64,000 nt of DNA, taken from Riptortus pedestris. Taxonomy: Eukaryota; Arthropoda; Insecta; Hemiptera; Alydidae. The notes below the pieces were generated by a model. The model saw nothing but the letters and a program-made list of their open reading frames with translations. It searched no databases and was not told the DNA's origin. A program made the position numbers and the translations under genes. Positions 1 to 13,128 of the stretch are shown here, one piece after another (position 1 is the stretch's first letter; each line of letters opens with the position of its first letter). The stretch is from the NCBI GenBank assembly GCA_019009955.1, contig CM032231.1:108215001-108279000 (forward strand), read 5' to 3'.

Positions 1-92
1 TTATTTCCTTTTATGAAAGCACCCATAGATTCAAATGAAATAATTTCATTTATGAAATGACAGAAGGGATAACTTTTACTTTTATCTTACAG

Positions 93-2436
93 GTCTTTGA
101 AGGCGAAAGGGCCATGACTAAAGACAATAACCTTCTTGGGACATTTAACTTGAATGGAATTCCACCGGCACCAAGAGGAGTCCCAAAAATTGAGGTATTA
201 AACCAAAAGTTTTATCATCCTTTACAGATGATTTTCAATGGTGAACTACAGTTCCCAATATAGTTTGCAATATATAAAAATAATTTTTATAACTGGAGAC
301 AAAAAAATAAACAAATGTAAATCTTTATTTCATTTTCAAGGAAGTACTTAGAACTTATTTAAAACAATTTCAATGCTATATACAAAATAAGATGATGTAC
401 TCAGATCACCTATTAAAACTAATTACATGAAATTCCAGATTATTTTTAAACATTTACTGTAAATTGAATTGGTTTTATTGGTTTATTGTATAATAACCAA
501 CAATACAGCTAGAGGTTATCCTTAGCTTGTCATCTTCAGCTTTTTGGTGAGTCCATCATCAAATGAAGCTCCATTTCTAGGCACAACTCAAAAGTTCACC
601 ACAAATCATCTCATATGACTAAAATTTTTTTTTTTACAGTATATGTTATCCAGGAACTCCATGTATTTGGTTAAAGTATTAAAAAATTATAGTAAAAATA
701 TTGAAATTCTAAAAAATTTAACCCTTTTTAATCTTACTGAACAACACCTATCAAATAAATTAGTTTTCCTATGTATAAAATTATAACGATACGTGGAATA
801 AAAATTGAGTTACCCATTATATTTTACTTCTTTTTTTCCACACTTGATTTTATATTAAGATTAAGCAACTTATATTTGATATAATAAATTAAGCAACTTC
901 AATGCAAACAAATACATTGATGAATACATTTATAAATGATAAGCTTTTTTCTCCATCCTTAAGAGATTATTTATTTTTAAAGTTTCACATTAAATCCAGG
1001 TGACTTTCGACCTAGACGCCAATGGAATCCTAAATGTCTCAGCTAAAGAAAGCAGTACTGGGAAGTCTGAGAAAATCACAATTACTAATGACAAAGGTCG
1101 GCTTTCAAAATCAGAAATAGACAAGATGTTGGCTGATGCAGAAAAGTATAAAGCTGAAGATGATAAACAACGGGAGAAAGTGCAAGCAAGAAACCAGTTG
1201 GAGAGCTACTGTTTTTCTCTCAAACAAGCTGCAGAAGAGGCAGGATCAAAACTAACCGATGAGGACAAAAAGACTGTAGCGGACAGGTAATCTAATGCCT
1301 ATTTCAAAAGATGATCTGGTCAGATGTCTCAATTATAATATAACTAATAAACATAGAGTGGTGAGTTCGGTTCCCACCTAGGCAAAATAATTTATTTAGT
1401 GACAGAATTCATTAAATAAAATCCTTAGTCCCACACTGGCTAGAAAAGGGTGGTAACCTGTAGATAACCCATCCCAATTAGCCTTAGTTGAAAAAAGTGG
1501 AAGTAGTTGAATTTTCAACTATTATAATTTCTATCAAATAATTCAATGTTTTTAATTTTGTCTTCTCTTTGGATGAACATCATCAGTTCTTTAATATACA
1601 TTTGATTTTATTGTATAAAATCATCTTTTATTTCAAATCTTTTATGTTAATAATATTCAAATTAATCTGTTTATCTAATTCGAAGAATCAAATTATATCT
1701 GGTATGATTGGAGGTGACTACTTCTTGTCATCTCACATGAATTTTTAACTCATTCACTTTTCTTGGAAGGATGTTTTGTAAAGCCCAATAATTTTTCAAA
1801 TATATTTTCATATATATTGAATAAGCAACTAAGAAAAAGATTCTGAATAAACATATAATACAATAATACTTGAAATAATTTTTATTTAACACAATCCAGA
1901 AGATTAATGGATACAAACCACTATTGTAAATAACCTAGTTTACTCCACCCGAGACTAAGAATAAAATATTCTGAAAAATAAGTTTTTACTTCTCTTCTAA
2001 CCCTAAAACAGATAGAAGTTGATGCTTATGTCTTCTAAGCTAAGACTTGATTCATACTTTTTCAATTCTTAGCATATACATTACAGACAGACAAATTCCT
2101 CATGATCTCAGTAGTAGGGGTCGCAGACATTCGTTAATATTTTTTATAAACAAAGATTTTGAGAGATTTGCTTCCAAATTAAATCTGGTTACTTTTCAGG
2201 TCTTTCCAATAATGTATTAGAAAGGAGTCGCCAGTAAAAGTCCCCCCCCCTCACCTCTCCTCTCCATTTTAGCCCATGGTTGAGAAATTTACTAACTTTT
2301 CCAAACAAACATTTATATTTTTATTAGCAGATTTCCCTTAAGGGAAATCAGCTATTGAGGTCGTGACGCGATTTTCGAAAAATTTCTTCAAATGTCCATC
2401 GATCCTACCCAGGAGATGACGAAATTGAGGTCCGTT

Positions 2437-2523
<87 letters not shown>

Positions 2524-3453
2524 TATATATATATATATATATTTGTCTGTTAACACTCTAGCGGTCACAATTTTTGTTTAATCGTCACCAAAATCGGTAT
2601 TTAATCGTTTCATGTAAAAAGGAAGATCAAGTTCGTTAACGGCTGAAATCGGACCAGTGGGAGGGGGGGTTTAGAGGGGGGATTTTCAAAAATTCGAAAT
2701 ATCTCCGTTATTATGCATCGGATCGAAAAATTGTATAAAACCAATCTTATTGCAAATTAAATTTACTATAAATATTGTTCTATACATTTATTCTGTATCT
2801 TGAATATTAACCGAGATATTTGCATTTGTATTCTGCGTGTGGTCACCAGTAGGCTATGTTCGGACTTTCCGCCGAGAGCTCTGGCGGCCGTTTCTATAAC
2901 TATTCATCCCTCGTGAATAGGTTTAGAGGTTAGGTTAACTGTTTTTGGGGCTAGAAACTACTGGGTTATTACGCCCTAAATAATGTTTTAGGTTTAGAGG
3001 TTTCTTACTACTACAGTTGTTATTAGGCAGATTTCTCTATTGTAAAACTTCTCGTGGGAAATCTGCTTAATTTACGCAGCCCCTGCGTGACGGACTTTAT
3101 TTATAAATGCTCAAATGCCCAAAATCTTGAACGCTTGCCTAATATTTAATAATTGTACTTTCAATTATTCCAATGTTATTAAGACTGACAGAGAGGTGAC
3201 TTCCCAATGAAACCCTAGAATTACGGTATTGATTTCAAGAAACTGATTGCAAATATTCAAATAATAAGGAGTAATTTTGTTCTCTTGTTTCAGATGTGCT
3301 GAGGTACTTTCTTGGCTAGATTCCAACTCTTTAGCAGAAAAAGAAGAATTCGAAGATAAACTAAAAGAATTACAGAAAGTGTGTGGACCAATAATGACTA
3401 AACTCCATCAAGCAGGAGGAGCAAAAGGTCCAACAGTAGAAGAAGTAGATTAA
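93..3453 (+). CDS. Hsc70: Heat shock cognate 70 kDa protein, C-terminal exons (5' part outside window)
   Basis: Cytosolic Hsp70-family chaperone that binds exposed hydrophobic peptides in an ATP-driven cycle. Three exons are visible: 93-194, 1000-1286 and 3294-3453, each with AG/GT borders and phases that join cleanly. Exon 1 encodes the end of the substrate-binding beta-sandwich ([18 protein letters not shown], then [13 protein letters not shown]). Exon 2 begins with [15 protein letters not shown], followed by the alpha-helical lid. Exon 3 finishes the lid and ends in VEEVD, the TPR co-chaperone docking motif of cytosolic members. The ATPase domain lies left of the window. The tail between lid and EEVD is very short (AGGAKGPT), without the GGMP repeats common in Hsc70. 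The intron at 1287-3293 carries a SINE and a family-A repeat. Family assignment is certain; which paralogue is not. Confidence 0.95.
1350..1505 (+). mobile_element. tRNA-derived SINE, 5'-truncated copy
   Basis: Matches the SINE family seen best at 4732-4935 and 62667-62881. It has a B-box-like GAGTTCGGTTCCC, then a body with the GGCTAGAAAAGGGTGGTAAC and CCCATCCCAATTAGCC blocks. The tRNA-like head is mostly missing. It lies in the second visible Hsc70 intron. Confidence 0.75.
2324..3097 (-). mobile_element. Family A repeat with (TA)n core, near full length
   Basis: Reading the minus strand, the copy starts at the GTCCGTCACGCAGGGGCTGC end (at 3097). It passes a conserved core and a (TA)n tract (about 2440-2541), and ends at the palindrome GATTTCCCTTAAGGGAAATC followed by TGCTAA. 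It lies inside an Hsc70 intron. No coding capacity is visible, so it is non-autonomous. Confidence 0.8.
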
Positions 3454-3760
3454 GAATTGCTTCAGAGGTTATAATTCATTGGTTTACAGAATCGCCAAAT
3501 CAATGAAGTAATTCAATATTATTATTGAAAATTGTACAACTTATTTTTTTTTTTTAAATACAATGCTAATATGTTTTAGATTATAAGTAATAATTATCGA
3601 CCAGTAATTATACTTAAGCTACAATTTTCACAAGCATGCTTTCAATATTAAATGTATATTCTGTTTTCACTGACTAAATAAGTGTGCAGAGCCATTGTTA
3701 ACCATTAAGGGTGGTTTTGAATAAGCAATATTATTTGTAAAAAATATATTTATTTCATTA

Positions 3761-3766
3761 AATAAA
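3761..3766 (+). terminator. Polyadenylation signal of Hsc70
   Basis: AATAAA lies about 310 bp after the Hsc70 stop and is followed by a T-rich stretch. It is the first clear signal downstream. The 3' UTR would be 3454 to about 3785. Confidence 0.65.
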
Positions 3767-3982
3767 AGTTTTATTTTACTCCTTTTACATCCAATTAAGA
3801 ATCTATGAAAGTACTCGGTAAATACTTATGGTTACAAAACTACCTTGTGGCTCCTTGTAATATCCATTTTTCTCACTCAGGCAATTAACAATTTCAACAA
3901 CGTCATCTTAATAGCTATTAGTATATTTATTTATTGTATAGAGCTCCCCAAACATGGCAACTAGGTTCATTATTACTCATTA

Positions 3983-4140
3983 TTTTGAATTTTCGAAAAT
4001 CCTCCCCTCTAAACCCCCCTTCCCACTGGTCCGATTTTAGCCGTTAACGAACTTGATCTTTCTTTTTACATAAAACGACTAAATATCGAGTTTGGTAACG
4101 ATCAAACAAAAATTGCGACCGCTAGAGCGGTAACAGACAA

Positions 4141-4208
<68 letters not shown>

Positions 4209-4340
4209 GAACGGACCTCATTTTCGTCATCTCCTGGGTAGGATCGATGAACATTTGAAGAAATTTTTCGAAACTCGCGTCATGAGTATGGGGTCATGGG
4301 ACCTCAATAGCTGATTTCCCTTAAGGGAAATCTGCTAAAA
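3983..4340 (+). mobile_element. Family A repeat, 5'-truncated
   Basis: Holds the core from the TTTTCGAAAATCCTCCCC block onward, the CCGCTAGAGCGG hairpin, a (TA)n tract at 4141-4202, the GAACGGACCTCATTTTCGTC block and the terminal palindrome at about 4315-4334. The first half of the element is absent. It lies between the converging Hsc70 and LANCL genes. Confidence 0.8.
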
Positions 4341-4731
4341 GAATATTTTAAGCTCAATATACAGGTGTGAAATTGTCAAAAATGTATGTCAAATAAGGGT
4401 GAAGAAAGGAGTACGGAATGGCAAGTGTCAACATCAGCCAACCTTATGTAAGTCATTTTGGAATTTAAAAACAAAAATTTGTTAAGGGTGCACAACAATG
4501 TCATTCCCAAAATATTCTACAATATGAGGGTCATCGGAAAAAATAAAAAAGTTTCCTAGATTCCCCACATTTTGTCAACTAATTATATGAATCTGTTGAA
4601 ATTGGCTATTAATAAAATTACAATATATAATAAAACACCAAATTTTTATCAACTTGTTATATGGATAGACAGATGGGCAGAGTCAAAACAATAGGTGTCC
4701 TTGTCTTTGCAATGAACTCTAATTAAAACAT

Positions 4732-4935
4732 TATTATTATTATTATTTATTAACGTCCACTTTTTGCAGCTCAGGCTAATTGGGACGGGTTATCTACATG
4801 TTACCACCCTTTTCTAGCCAGGGTGAGATTTTAGGATGTTATTTAATGAATTTCGTCACTAAATAATTTCCTTTGCCCAGGCGAGAATCGAACTCGCCAC
4901 TCTAGGTTTACCATGTGAGATAAAGGTCAACGCTT
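4732..4935 (-). mobile_element. tRNA-derived SINE with 12-bp target-site duplication
   Basis: Minus-oriented copy flanked by TAATTAAAACAT at 4720-4731 and again at 4936-4947. On the minus strand it carries a tRNA-like head with a B-box-like GAGTTCGATTCTCGCC, the shared body and an ATT-repeat tail. The intact duplication indicates a fairly recent insertion. Confidence 0.85.
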
Positions 4936-5145
4936 TAATTAAAACATATCAGGAATTACTTTCAAATTGTATGTGAAGATATGTTTTCACATGAATATGA
5001 CTAATGAAACATTCATTTGACAATGATAATTATATTAAACTAAGTATTTTTTTTTCATTTATTGATTATCTAAGTTCCTATAGAAACACTTAAGCTGGAA
5101 TTAGAGCATGAGAAAGAAATTAATCTTCGTAAGAGTGACTTAAGT

Positions 5146-5151
5146 TTTATT
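5146..5151 (-). terminator. Candidate polyadenylation signal of LANCL
   Basis: AATAAA on the minus strand about 275 bp after the LANCL stop. A second TTTATT at about 5055 on the plus strand is an alternative. Confidence 0.35.
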
Positions 5152-5426
5152 TGTTTACAATTTAGTTAACATCAGAGTAAATTTGGAGTTTAAGATTCAC
5201 AAACAATAAAACAGAATTTAATACAAATAATAAATCATGAGTTGAAAAATACATGAAGATGTTAAGATGTGTTTTCTTATACATTTTATACCTATTATTA
5301 ATAACTTTACATACGTTTATAGTATAATAAATTCTGTCATAACCTCAAAGAACAAATCAGCTGAAAAAGGTTACTGAATCTTCGATAAGAAATGATGAAT
5401 ACATTTTTTAAGATCTGTTTGTTCAC

Positions 5427-8400
5427 TCAAAAAAGAGCAAAAGCAGGAAATGCTGCATTTTCTGGATCCTGGCAATCAACAAGAAAGTAATCCAGACCAG
5501 CTATGCCTAAAACAAATGAAAAAGAAAACATGATATAGTTCAGTAATTAAAGGCCCTGATTAAAAAAAAATTATTCATGAGGCTTGTAAATTTTATCTGA
5601 AATAAAATATTTTCTTCAAATGAACTACTTATCATCAAAGTAAGTGGGCTTCTGCCACTACCATTCTTAATGGTTCTTAGTTAGGGCTCACATATTTGGA
5701 TGCCTAATATCAATAAGGCATTCTCCAGGTCAATAAACCACCATTGCCTGGATTTATCTCCATTTTATTAGCAGATTTCCCTTAAGGGAAATCAGCTATT
5801 GAGGTTGTACTCATGACGGGATTTTCGAAATTTTTCTTCAAATGTCCATCTATCCTACCTAGTAGATATGAAAATGAGGTCCGTTCAAAACTGTATGTAT
5901 GTATATATATATATATTTGTCTGTTACCGCTCTAGCGGTTGCAATTTTTGTTTGATCGTTACCAAACTCGATATTTAGTCGTTTTATGTAAAAAGAAAGA
6001 TCAAGTTTGTTAACGGCTAAACTCGGACCACAGGGAGGGGGGGGGGTTTAGACGGGAGGGAAAAAAAAGACTCGTTCCTTCACAGTTGTTTATTCGTTGC
6101 GCTTTCAGAGCATACGCTCCATCATCAGTGCCCTGCTCTTCACAAAGATGGTACTGGAATCTAAGGATTCCCGGTGACTCCTGGATTTATCTCTACAGCA
6201 ATTTCATGGGGAGTTTGAAGAGCTCCATTCTTTCATCCAAGGTGAAATATCATTTACCATACAATTCCAATAAGCACCATATGTGCCATTCCTTGACAGC
6301 TCCAAATATTTTCTCCAAGATTCTTATTTCCCATGTGAGTAGTGCTCTTTCTTATGTTTTCTTTTGTGAGAGTCCACAAGTCTAAACACCCCTTTGAGCA
6401 TCATTAGTTTCACTTTCAAAGACATTCTTGAATCGGAGAGCATTCTGATTGCAATAGAGCAACTGCTGTGTTATTGGTCTCTCTTATCATTCCTCCTTAT
6501 TAAATTGGTAAAAAAAAAAAAAAAAAAATCATTCCTCAACCATTATCTGATTCCAGGTCCAAAATAATTTGGCTACATCATTTGCTCATATTTTCACTAT
6601 ATAATTATTTCAAGACAATATTTTTTCCCCCTTTCAGCATTAAGAAACAATTTTTTATCTGTTATGGTAGGAAATATGTCAAGCTACCTACTTGTCTCCA
6701 CCAAAGCCATGTGGCAGGCCTTGGCCCTTAAAAGGCTCTTGGGCCAACTACTTTTTATTTAGGGCATTTAAGTTTCAAATCTAGAGAACATTGAATATTT
6801 TTTTTCCAAGGAATGATATATGAAAATGCTCATGTATGCCTGCAACATTTTTTTCATACATAAATAATTGAGAAAATAAAAATTCATGCAAAAAATACCT
6901 TCGAACAGAGAATATGGTGAATCAGGTTTCCTTCCTTCATTCTCAGGGTATGTTGTACACCAATCAGCAAAACAAGCCGTTCGATAAAGATATGTAATGT
7001 TCTGTAAAGAAAATATGAAATGAAATAATCATTATCAAATTAAAACCATTATTTTTCATTTCTAATTTTTTGGGAAGGTTGAGTAGGAGCTGTTTCTAAA
7101 ACCAGTTATGTTAGTTATGACTTATATAATACTGCAACATTTGACATTGAATGAAGAGTTAAACAAATTATAATTGAAAAAAAAATTGGATCCTCTTATA
7201 ACAAATTTAAGAAAATAATTTCTTTCTGAAATAAAAGTGTGTGCATTTACAAAAAATAATGTTTAATTTATTTACCATTTTTTAAATTTGTTTTTTGTTT
7301 CCACAAAAGAAAAATTATTTTATTTCATTTGAAGTTGGGAGTTTACATTTAACGTACCATATTAAAGCTAATAATATTTCTCTAACCTCAATCACCACAA
7401 TAATAGTTAATAAATCCAGAATTTCTATAAAAATAGAATAAAAACTATATAATTATCAAATAGATATGGAGATTGCCAACAATATTCGACCTACATGATG
7501 GAAGGGAAATATATCTCTAAAAATATGTCTCTTAAAGGAAATGATCATCATTTATAAAGAATTTTGCAACTGAGGTTTGGGTGTATTGAACCATGAAGCA
7601 CATAAGGTGAAGTTTTAAATGAAGGATTATTAGAAATCAAAAAGCAAGATTTAGCAATACTCCCAACAACACTTTATATATAAAAATCATAATAACTCAC
7701 ATCAGTTGCTTTGTACAAATGTATAAAAGCATAAGCATTTCCAGACACTCCATGGCAGATCGAATAGCCTTTTCTTAAAATTCCTCTATGCCAAACAACA
7801 TCTCCACACTGAAGTGCAATATATAAGTAGTCGGAACTGTTAAATATCTGAAATATAAAAATAAAATATTATTTTAAAATTATGTGCCAAAAATAAATAA
7901 AAATACACTAAAAGCTAGTCCAGAAATATTCAATAACATCTAATAAATTACAAGTTCAATAAATCAACTTGAAAGTGAACTTAACAAAGGATAAGCCACT
8001 TATTGAATTAAGGAACTTAATAATATTCAAAAAAATAAATACCCCAGCAATCATTAATATACGAATCAAAACTATAAAAACCAAATTGATTATAAAAAAT
8101 ATATTTTACTGTAATGGGTTATGCTTGCATAGTTGGGGGAGGACTTTGCATATTTTATCTTTGCTCTCTTCCAACCCCCCCCCCCTTTAACGATGTTAAA
8201 AAGGGGAGGTGCACAACTAGACGTTACAACTATCTCAAATATGAAATTTAAAAGTTCTAAGGCTTGCTGTTTTTATGTTATGTGACATATATACAGACAT
8301 CACCAAATATTAAAATGGTTTCCGTAAGGGTCAATCAAAACAGATAATTCCGTTGAAATCTAAAAACCGAAAATGTTCACAACACAATAAGGAAGTAAAA

Positions 8401-11119
8401 GCTAAGGCTGCTAGGAGTAAGCAAACAAATAATTATTATATACTTATACATATTTCAGAAATTCACTAAAAATATGGCTGTAAAAATTAATGTAATTTAA
8501 GAGAATCAACAGTTAAATATGGTCCAAATTAGTTATTTATATACTATGTATGAATATTCCATATCCTTGCTCTTCAGTTTGATTGTCCTATGAAGTTAAG
8601 TAAATATATAATTTACAATTTGTTTGAATAATACATGAATACAAAATACCTTACTGGCTAAGAGATAAAGGTAGATTACACCCGGAGATCCATGACACCA
8701 ATGAACAAGAGCATCTCTATCTCGACCTTCATTTGCTTTGAAATTTCCACTGGCAAAACGATTTTCAGCTAGCCAATCAATTGTTGGTTTAATAATTTCA
8801 TTTCTTTCACTAATAGTAAGATAATCGATGGCCTGAAACATTAGACAAAGGAATATTTTTCACATAATTATTATAACTAACACAAAGGAGGAAAATATAT
8901 ATTAAATGATAAAGCATACACAAAGAAGTATGTAAAGAATTCCAGAAACTCCGTGAGCTGCTCCCAGGTAATTTGTAGAATACCACTCATAAAAAAGAGG
9001 TGCTGGAAATTTTTCTTTCTTGGCTTTGTGTCTGCCACCATTTATAATTATTTGAATTGTCTGTAACACAAAAAAGAATATGTTTAGTAGGCAAGCAAAA
9101 TGGAAAGGCAGAGCACAATACTAAAAACATATTTTGAGAAAGTAGTTATAATGTTGTAAGTTGTTAAGAAATTATTTATCTTTTTTTCAATATTTATTTT
9201 TAACATGACAAGGTAAATGGCCCAATTTTGTGGTCCAAAGAAAGTGAATCATAAATTTCTACAAATACACAAAACCATCTCAATGATTTAAATTAGTGGT
9301 TCCAATTTCTTTGTATTCAATTCACACAAACTCACAATACTATTTAGGGTTAAATTAAAATAATATTTCAAGGAATGCCTTTGAAATCAGAAAAAGATAA
9401 GCCTCCTTCTCTTCACCAATTGGATACAAAATTTGACTATAGACCCAACACTAACAGTGTTCAACAAAAAAGGCTCTATCAAAATGTCTAACAGATTCAC
9501 TTTTTAGTCAAGTATTGCCACAATAGTTTTACAATATAAGAAATATGTAACAGAAATGTCCCCAAAACATGGTTTACATTTTTTAAACTTTTCTCAAGGG
9601 GAACTTCCATTCAAAATATTAGCCCCCAGCCAAAAAAAATTGCACATTTGTCTCTAGAGTGATTATTAACACTTATAAAAATAATAACTCACAACTATAG
9701 TATAACCTGTTTAATAGCTTCATCAGGTATCACAGGTCCAATTTCTTTTTTCAAAAACAGAAGAGCATACAAATATCCAGCATAACCATACAGAACTTCA
9801 AAAGGCGGTGAACTAACTCTCTGAGGTAATTCAAGTAACCTAAAAAAAATGTTTAACTAATATTAATGTGATATTTAACAAATTTATTGTTTTAAAAATT
9901 GTTAACTAAATGCGGTACTTTTAACATAAAATCCTACAAAAAGTGACAACTAATTTCAAACGTTCAATTAGATATTTCATATATTAACTAGACATAAATG
10001 TTCTCAGTATTAAAGAAAACAATTCATCTTTAAGTTAATGTACATTAAATTTCCAAAGTGGGAGAATATTTTACCTTTTTATAAGATTATTTGATGCATC
10101 ATGATCTTGCAGCTTGTGATAAATAAATGCTCCCAAAGCTAGAGGTCCTGCATCACCCAAAAGAAAACTGATATCTCGGCCTGGTACTTGAGTAAGAGCT
10201 TTGTCTATTAACTCCTTTGCTTTCTATAAAATGATATAAAAAAATATCAACTTCAAGAATATAATTATTTTTACGCCAAATAAAATCAAAGATTTAACTC
10301 TAGGTTTCATCACACATGGTAAACCTAGAGTGGCGAGTTTGATTCCCATTTGGGTTATAGGAATTTATTTAGTGACAAACTCATTAAATAAAATCCTTAG
10401 TCCCAACCTGGCTAGAAAAGGATGGTAACCAGTAGATAACCGATCCCAATTAGCCATAGTAGAAAAAAGTGAACATTAATAAATAATAATAATAAAATAA
10501 AATAGAACCAAAACTTTTTAAGTCTTGAAAAAAAAAGTACCAGAGCAGTTGTTATTGTAGTGCTATGGAATATCAAGCTAGCTTATTGATAACATAGAAC
10601 CAATATTCCCAAAGGTGACATTAAATCGAGTATAACCATTTTTGATGAAAATTAATTTATTGGAAATTCAAACTTTTTCAAATCAATTTTTTAGAAAGAC
10701 ATACTTTATTTATTTGTTGGTTTTTTTTTACACTTAATAAATAAACAGTGACGAAAAATAATTTTATTTACAAAAATTTTTATTTATATTTCTAGTTCCA
10801 AAGTACGTCATGCAGGAGCTGCGTAAAGTAGTCTGATTTCCCATGTGCTGAGCATTATACTCATCTGACATTACCTATCCATCATTTTTCCTGTTCTAAG
10901 AAACCTATGTAAACAAGGCTTCAAATTTAAGCGGGAAATTAGTAGAGTCTTGTAGATATGTATAGAATAACAATTGTAGAAAATTAAATTTGATACAAGA
11001 TTGGTTCCATAACAGTTTTGATCCAACTCATAAAAGCAGATATCTCAATTTTTAAATCTGACCCCTTAAGAGCAACAATTAAAGGTAATTAACCTTGCAA
11101 TAAAATGTGCTATATAACC

Positions 11120-11175
<56 letters not shown>

Positions 11176-11413
11176 AGAAGTCAGTTGACTACAAATAAAT
11201 ATAAAACTTGGTTATATTCTGATTAGACCATAATAGCAAGGATATTTTTCAACTTCTTGTTTTTCTCTGACTATAACCCCCTCCCCTACCTCCTCCTGGT
11301 CTGAATTTAACTATTAACAAACTTGAACTTCCTTTTTACATAAAATGCTTAAAAATGGAGTTTGGTGATAATCAAACAAAAATCACGACCACAAGAATGA
11401 TAACAGACAAATT

Positions 11414-11469
<56 letters not shown>

Positions 11470-12141
11470 ATTGGGCAGACCTAAATTTCATTATCTCCTA
11501 GATGGAATCAATGCTTATTTAAAACATTTTTTTCAATAGTTCATCTGCCTTAATAGCTGATCACTTGCAATCTTTCTTAAAGCTGGCTACATACAATACC
11601 TAGTAACTTAGAGAACAGAGAAGAGCAGTCCTACCAAAATTTCAAGACATTTTTAGAGAACACAGATGATTACCACATCCACTGGAAGGATGCTTACCCT
11701 TTATACGGCAATTAAGGTGTTTCCAATGTTGACCATTATTACTTAATAATATAATATAATTTAAATAATTAATAAGATAACTTTATATTATACTTACCAG
11801 CAGAAAATTGCCGTCACCAGTCTTTTTATATTTCAAAAGATAAAGACAAGCTATCCCTGAATAACCAGTATAGACTGTACTATCTTCCTTTGGTGAAACT
11901 TGTTTAACCACATTGTCCAATTTTCTAAACAACGATTCATCCAGAGTCCTGATTTTAGACACTAATTCGTCTTTGAACTAAATAGATAAAGCAAACATAA
12001 TTAATGACTTCAAGGCGTAAAGTGACAGTATGACATAAGATGATCGAAAGGGAATTATACCTGCTTTCCATTCAAAAACCGGTTAGCAGCTTCTTTGGGA
12101 TCATCAGGATAAGGGTTTCTAAAAAATCTTGATTGATCCAT
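5427..12141 (-). CDS. LANCL: LanC-like protein (LANCL family), complete, nine exons
   Basis: Eukaryotic lanthionine synthetase C-like protein. Vertebrate members bind zinc and glutathione and are reported to add glutathione to dehydroamino acids in damaged proteins; here that role is inferred from the family. Exons in coding order: 12141-12061, 11977-11798, 10223-10075, 9839-9707, 9060-8920, 8832-8650, 7847-7701, 7001-6899 and 5506-5427. They join in frame to 398 aa, close to the usual 400. Seven GxxG-type barrel repeats are visible, including YTGYSGIACLYL, LYGYAGYLYALL, LGAAHGVSGILYILL, HWCHGSPGVIYL, YSICHGVSGNAY and LFEGIAGLDYF. Expected zinc ligands are present: Cys274 in WCHG, and Cys320 and His321 in ICHG. 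The start Met (MDQSRFFRNPYPDD) is the first in-frame ATG after an in-frame upstream stretch with no other support. Introns hold family A repeats and a SINE. Confidence 0.95.
5768..6060 (-). mobile_element. Family A repeat, truncated
   Basis: Plus-strand order runs from the terminal palindrome (about 5773-5792) through the block GAGGTCCGTTCAAAACTGTA, a short interrupted (TA)n, the CGCTCTAGCGG hairpin and the G-run block GGGAGGGGGGGGGGTTTA, where it stops abruptly. It lies in the last LANCL intron. Confidence 0.75.
6061..6530 (-). other. Unidentified sequence in LANCL intron, possible retroelement tail
   Basis: Higher sequence complexity and GC than the surrounding intron. On the minus strand it ends with GATGATGGAGCGTATGCTC, CGAAA-like and AACGAATAAACAAC blocks of the kind often seen at LINE or Penelope-like 3' tails. 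A 99-codon open frame on the plus strand (6086-6385) shows no recognisable domain. Family unresolved. Confidence 0.25.
10287..10497 (+). mobile_element. tRNA-derived SINE in LANCL intron
   Basis: Shares CACATGGTAAACCTAGAGTG, the B-box-like GAGTTTGATTCCC, and the body blocks GGCTAGAAAAGGATGGTAAC and GATCCCAATTAGCC. Ends in an ATAAATAATAATAAT tail. AAATAAAAT precedes it (10278-10286) and recurs in the tail, a possible duplication blurred by simple repeats. Confidence 0.75.
10799..11175 (+). repeat. Decayed family A copy ending in (TA)n
   Basis: Starts with GTACGTCATGCAGGAGCTGC and TCTGATTTCCC, recognisable versions of the family A first end. A diverged core follows, then a (TA)n tract at about 11126-11173. 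Many substitutions indicate an old copy. It lies in a LANCL intron. Confidence 0.55.
11270..11560 (+). repeat. Decayed family A second half with (TA)n
   Basis: Contains diverged CCCCTCCCCTACCTCCTCCTGG, AACAAACTTGAACTTCC and GATAATCAAACAAAAATCAC blocks, a (TA)n tract at 11417-11466, then CCTAAATTTCATTATCTCC and a degraded end, AATAGCTGATC. Probably part of the same ancient insertion as 10799-11175. Confidence 0.55.
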
Positions 12142-13128
12142 TTCTTCCTGAGCACTGGCAACTAACAAGCAAAGCACAGTAACTATATCATAATTCGAAG
12201 TGAACTGTCAAGTTTGTTTACAGATTACAATCCACAATAACCTGCCGGCAACTTCCATGCCTCCACAATATGAAAAAACACTACTTATTTTTTGTTAATT
12301 TCTAAAACTTTTTAAGAAATGTAGAAATACCCTAATATTTATGTACATCTGCATAAACTCATATGAAAAATTTTTTTTTATGAAGTATTAACGTTAAAGA
12401 GTTATTGAGTGACCCTTAAAAATGTTTAGGGTTCAGTCAATTTACTCAGAACGAACATAAGGGTTATTTATTTGATTACCGATCAATTTATTAAACTGGT
12501 TATTAGATTACTTTAAATCTAAAACAAAATCCAAAACTTATTGACATTTCTTCAACTTTTGCAAATTAAAAGTTTATTTTTCTATTTAATGTAATTAAAC
12601 TTAGGATAATGTATTTTTCATTCACAACCTTAAAGTTAAGGTCTTAAATTCAATGAAATAATGTGATAATGACTAATGAACTATAACGTACTCGTGAAGC
12701 AATTTCTAATGTATCTTAAAAGTCTACTTTTACTCATTGATACTTGCTAAGTACTTTTCATTTGTCTTTCTATAGCCTCAACTAATGTAGCGTTCAGAAG
12801 GAACAGATGTGCAGTTTAAAAATAGCAAATTTTCTCTTTTTAGAGGAAAGAATTAAACCTCTATGCACTTCTTATTTAACAGGATTCATCACAACTTGAA
12901 AGGATTGCCTTGATTTAATGAAATGTATTTTGGTAGTTTAGGCGGCGTGTGTATGCCTAAAACTTTGGACACAAACTTATGGAAATCCCGCCACTATTCA
13001 TGTTAGTAATTTCCGACGTGCGGGTATAACACAATAGCGATCTCATCTCATCATATATTATTCCATATTTCTAAGAAGAAAGTCCTTCGCACTGCCATCT
13101 CGCAACAGTTCCTCAGTTTCTAATTTTA
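12142..13128. other. LANCL 5' flank, AT-rich spacer
   Basis: Should hold the LANCL 5' UTR and promoter, and the start of the roughly 10-kb gap before the divergent CHPF gene. I see no convincing TATA/Inr pair, ORF or repeat here. Confidence 0.4.

Noticed and set aside
2437..2545. CRISPR-like or telomeric array
   Set aside because: Simple dinucleotide repeat with no spacer structure.
2338..2568. 76-codon minus-strand ORF rich in Tyr-Ile
   Set aside because: Pure translation of the (TA)n tract in a family A repeat.
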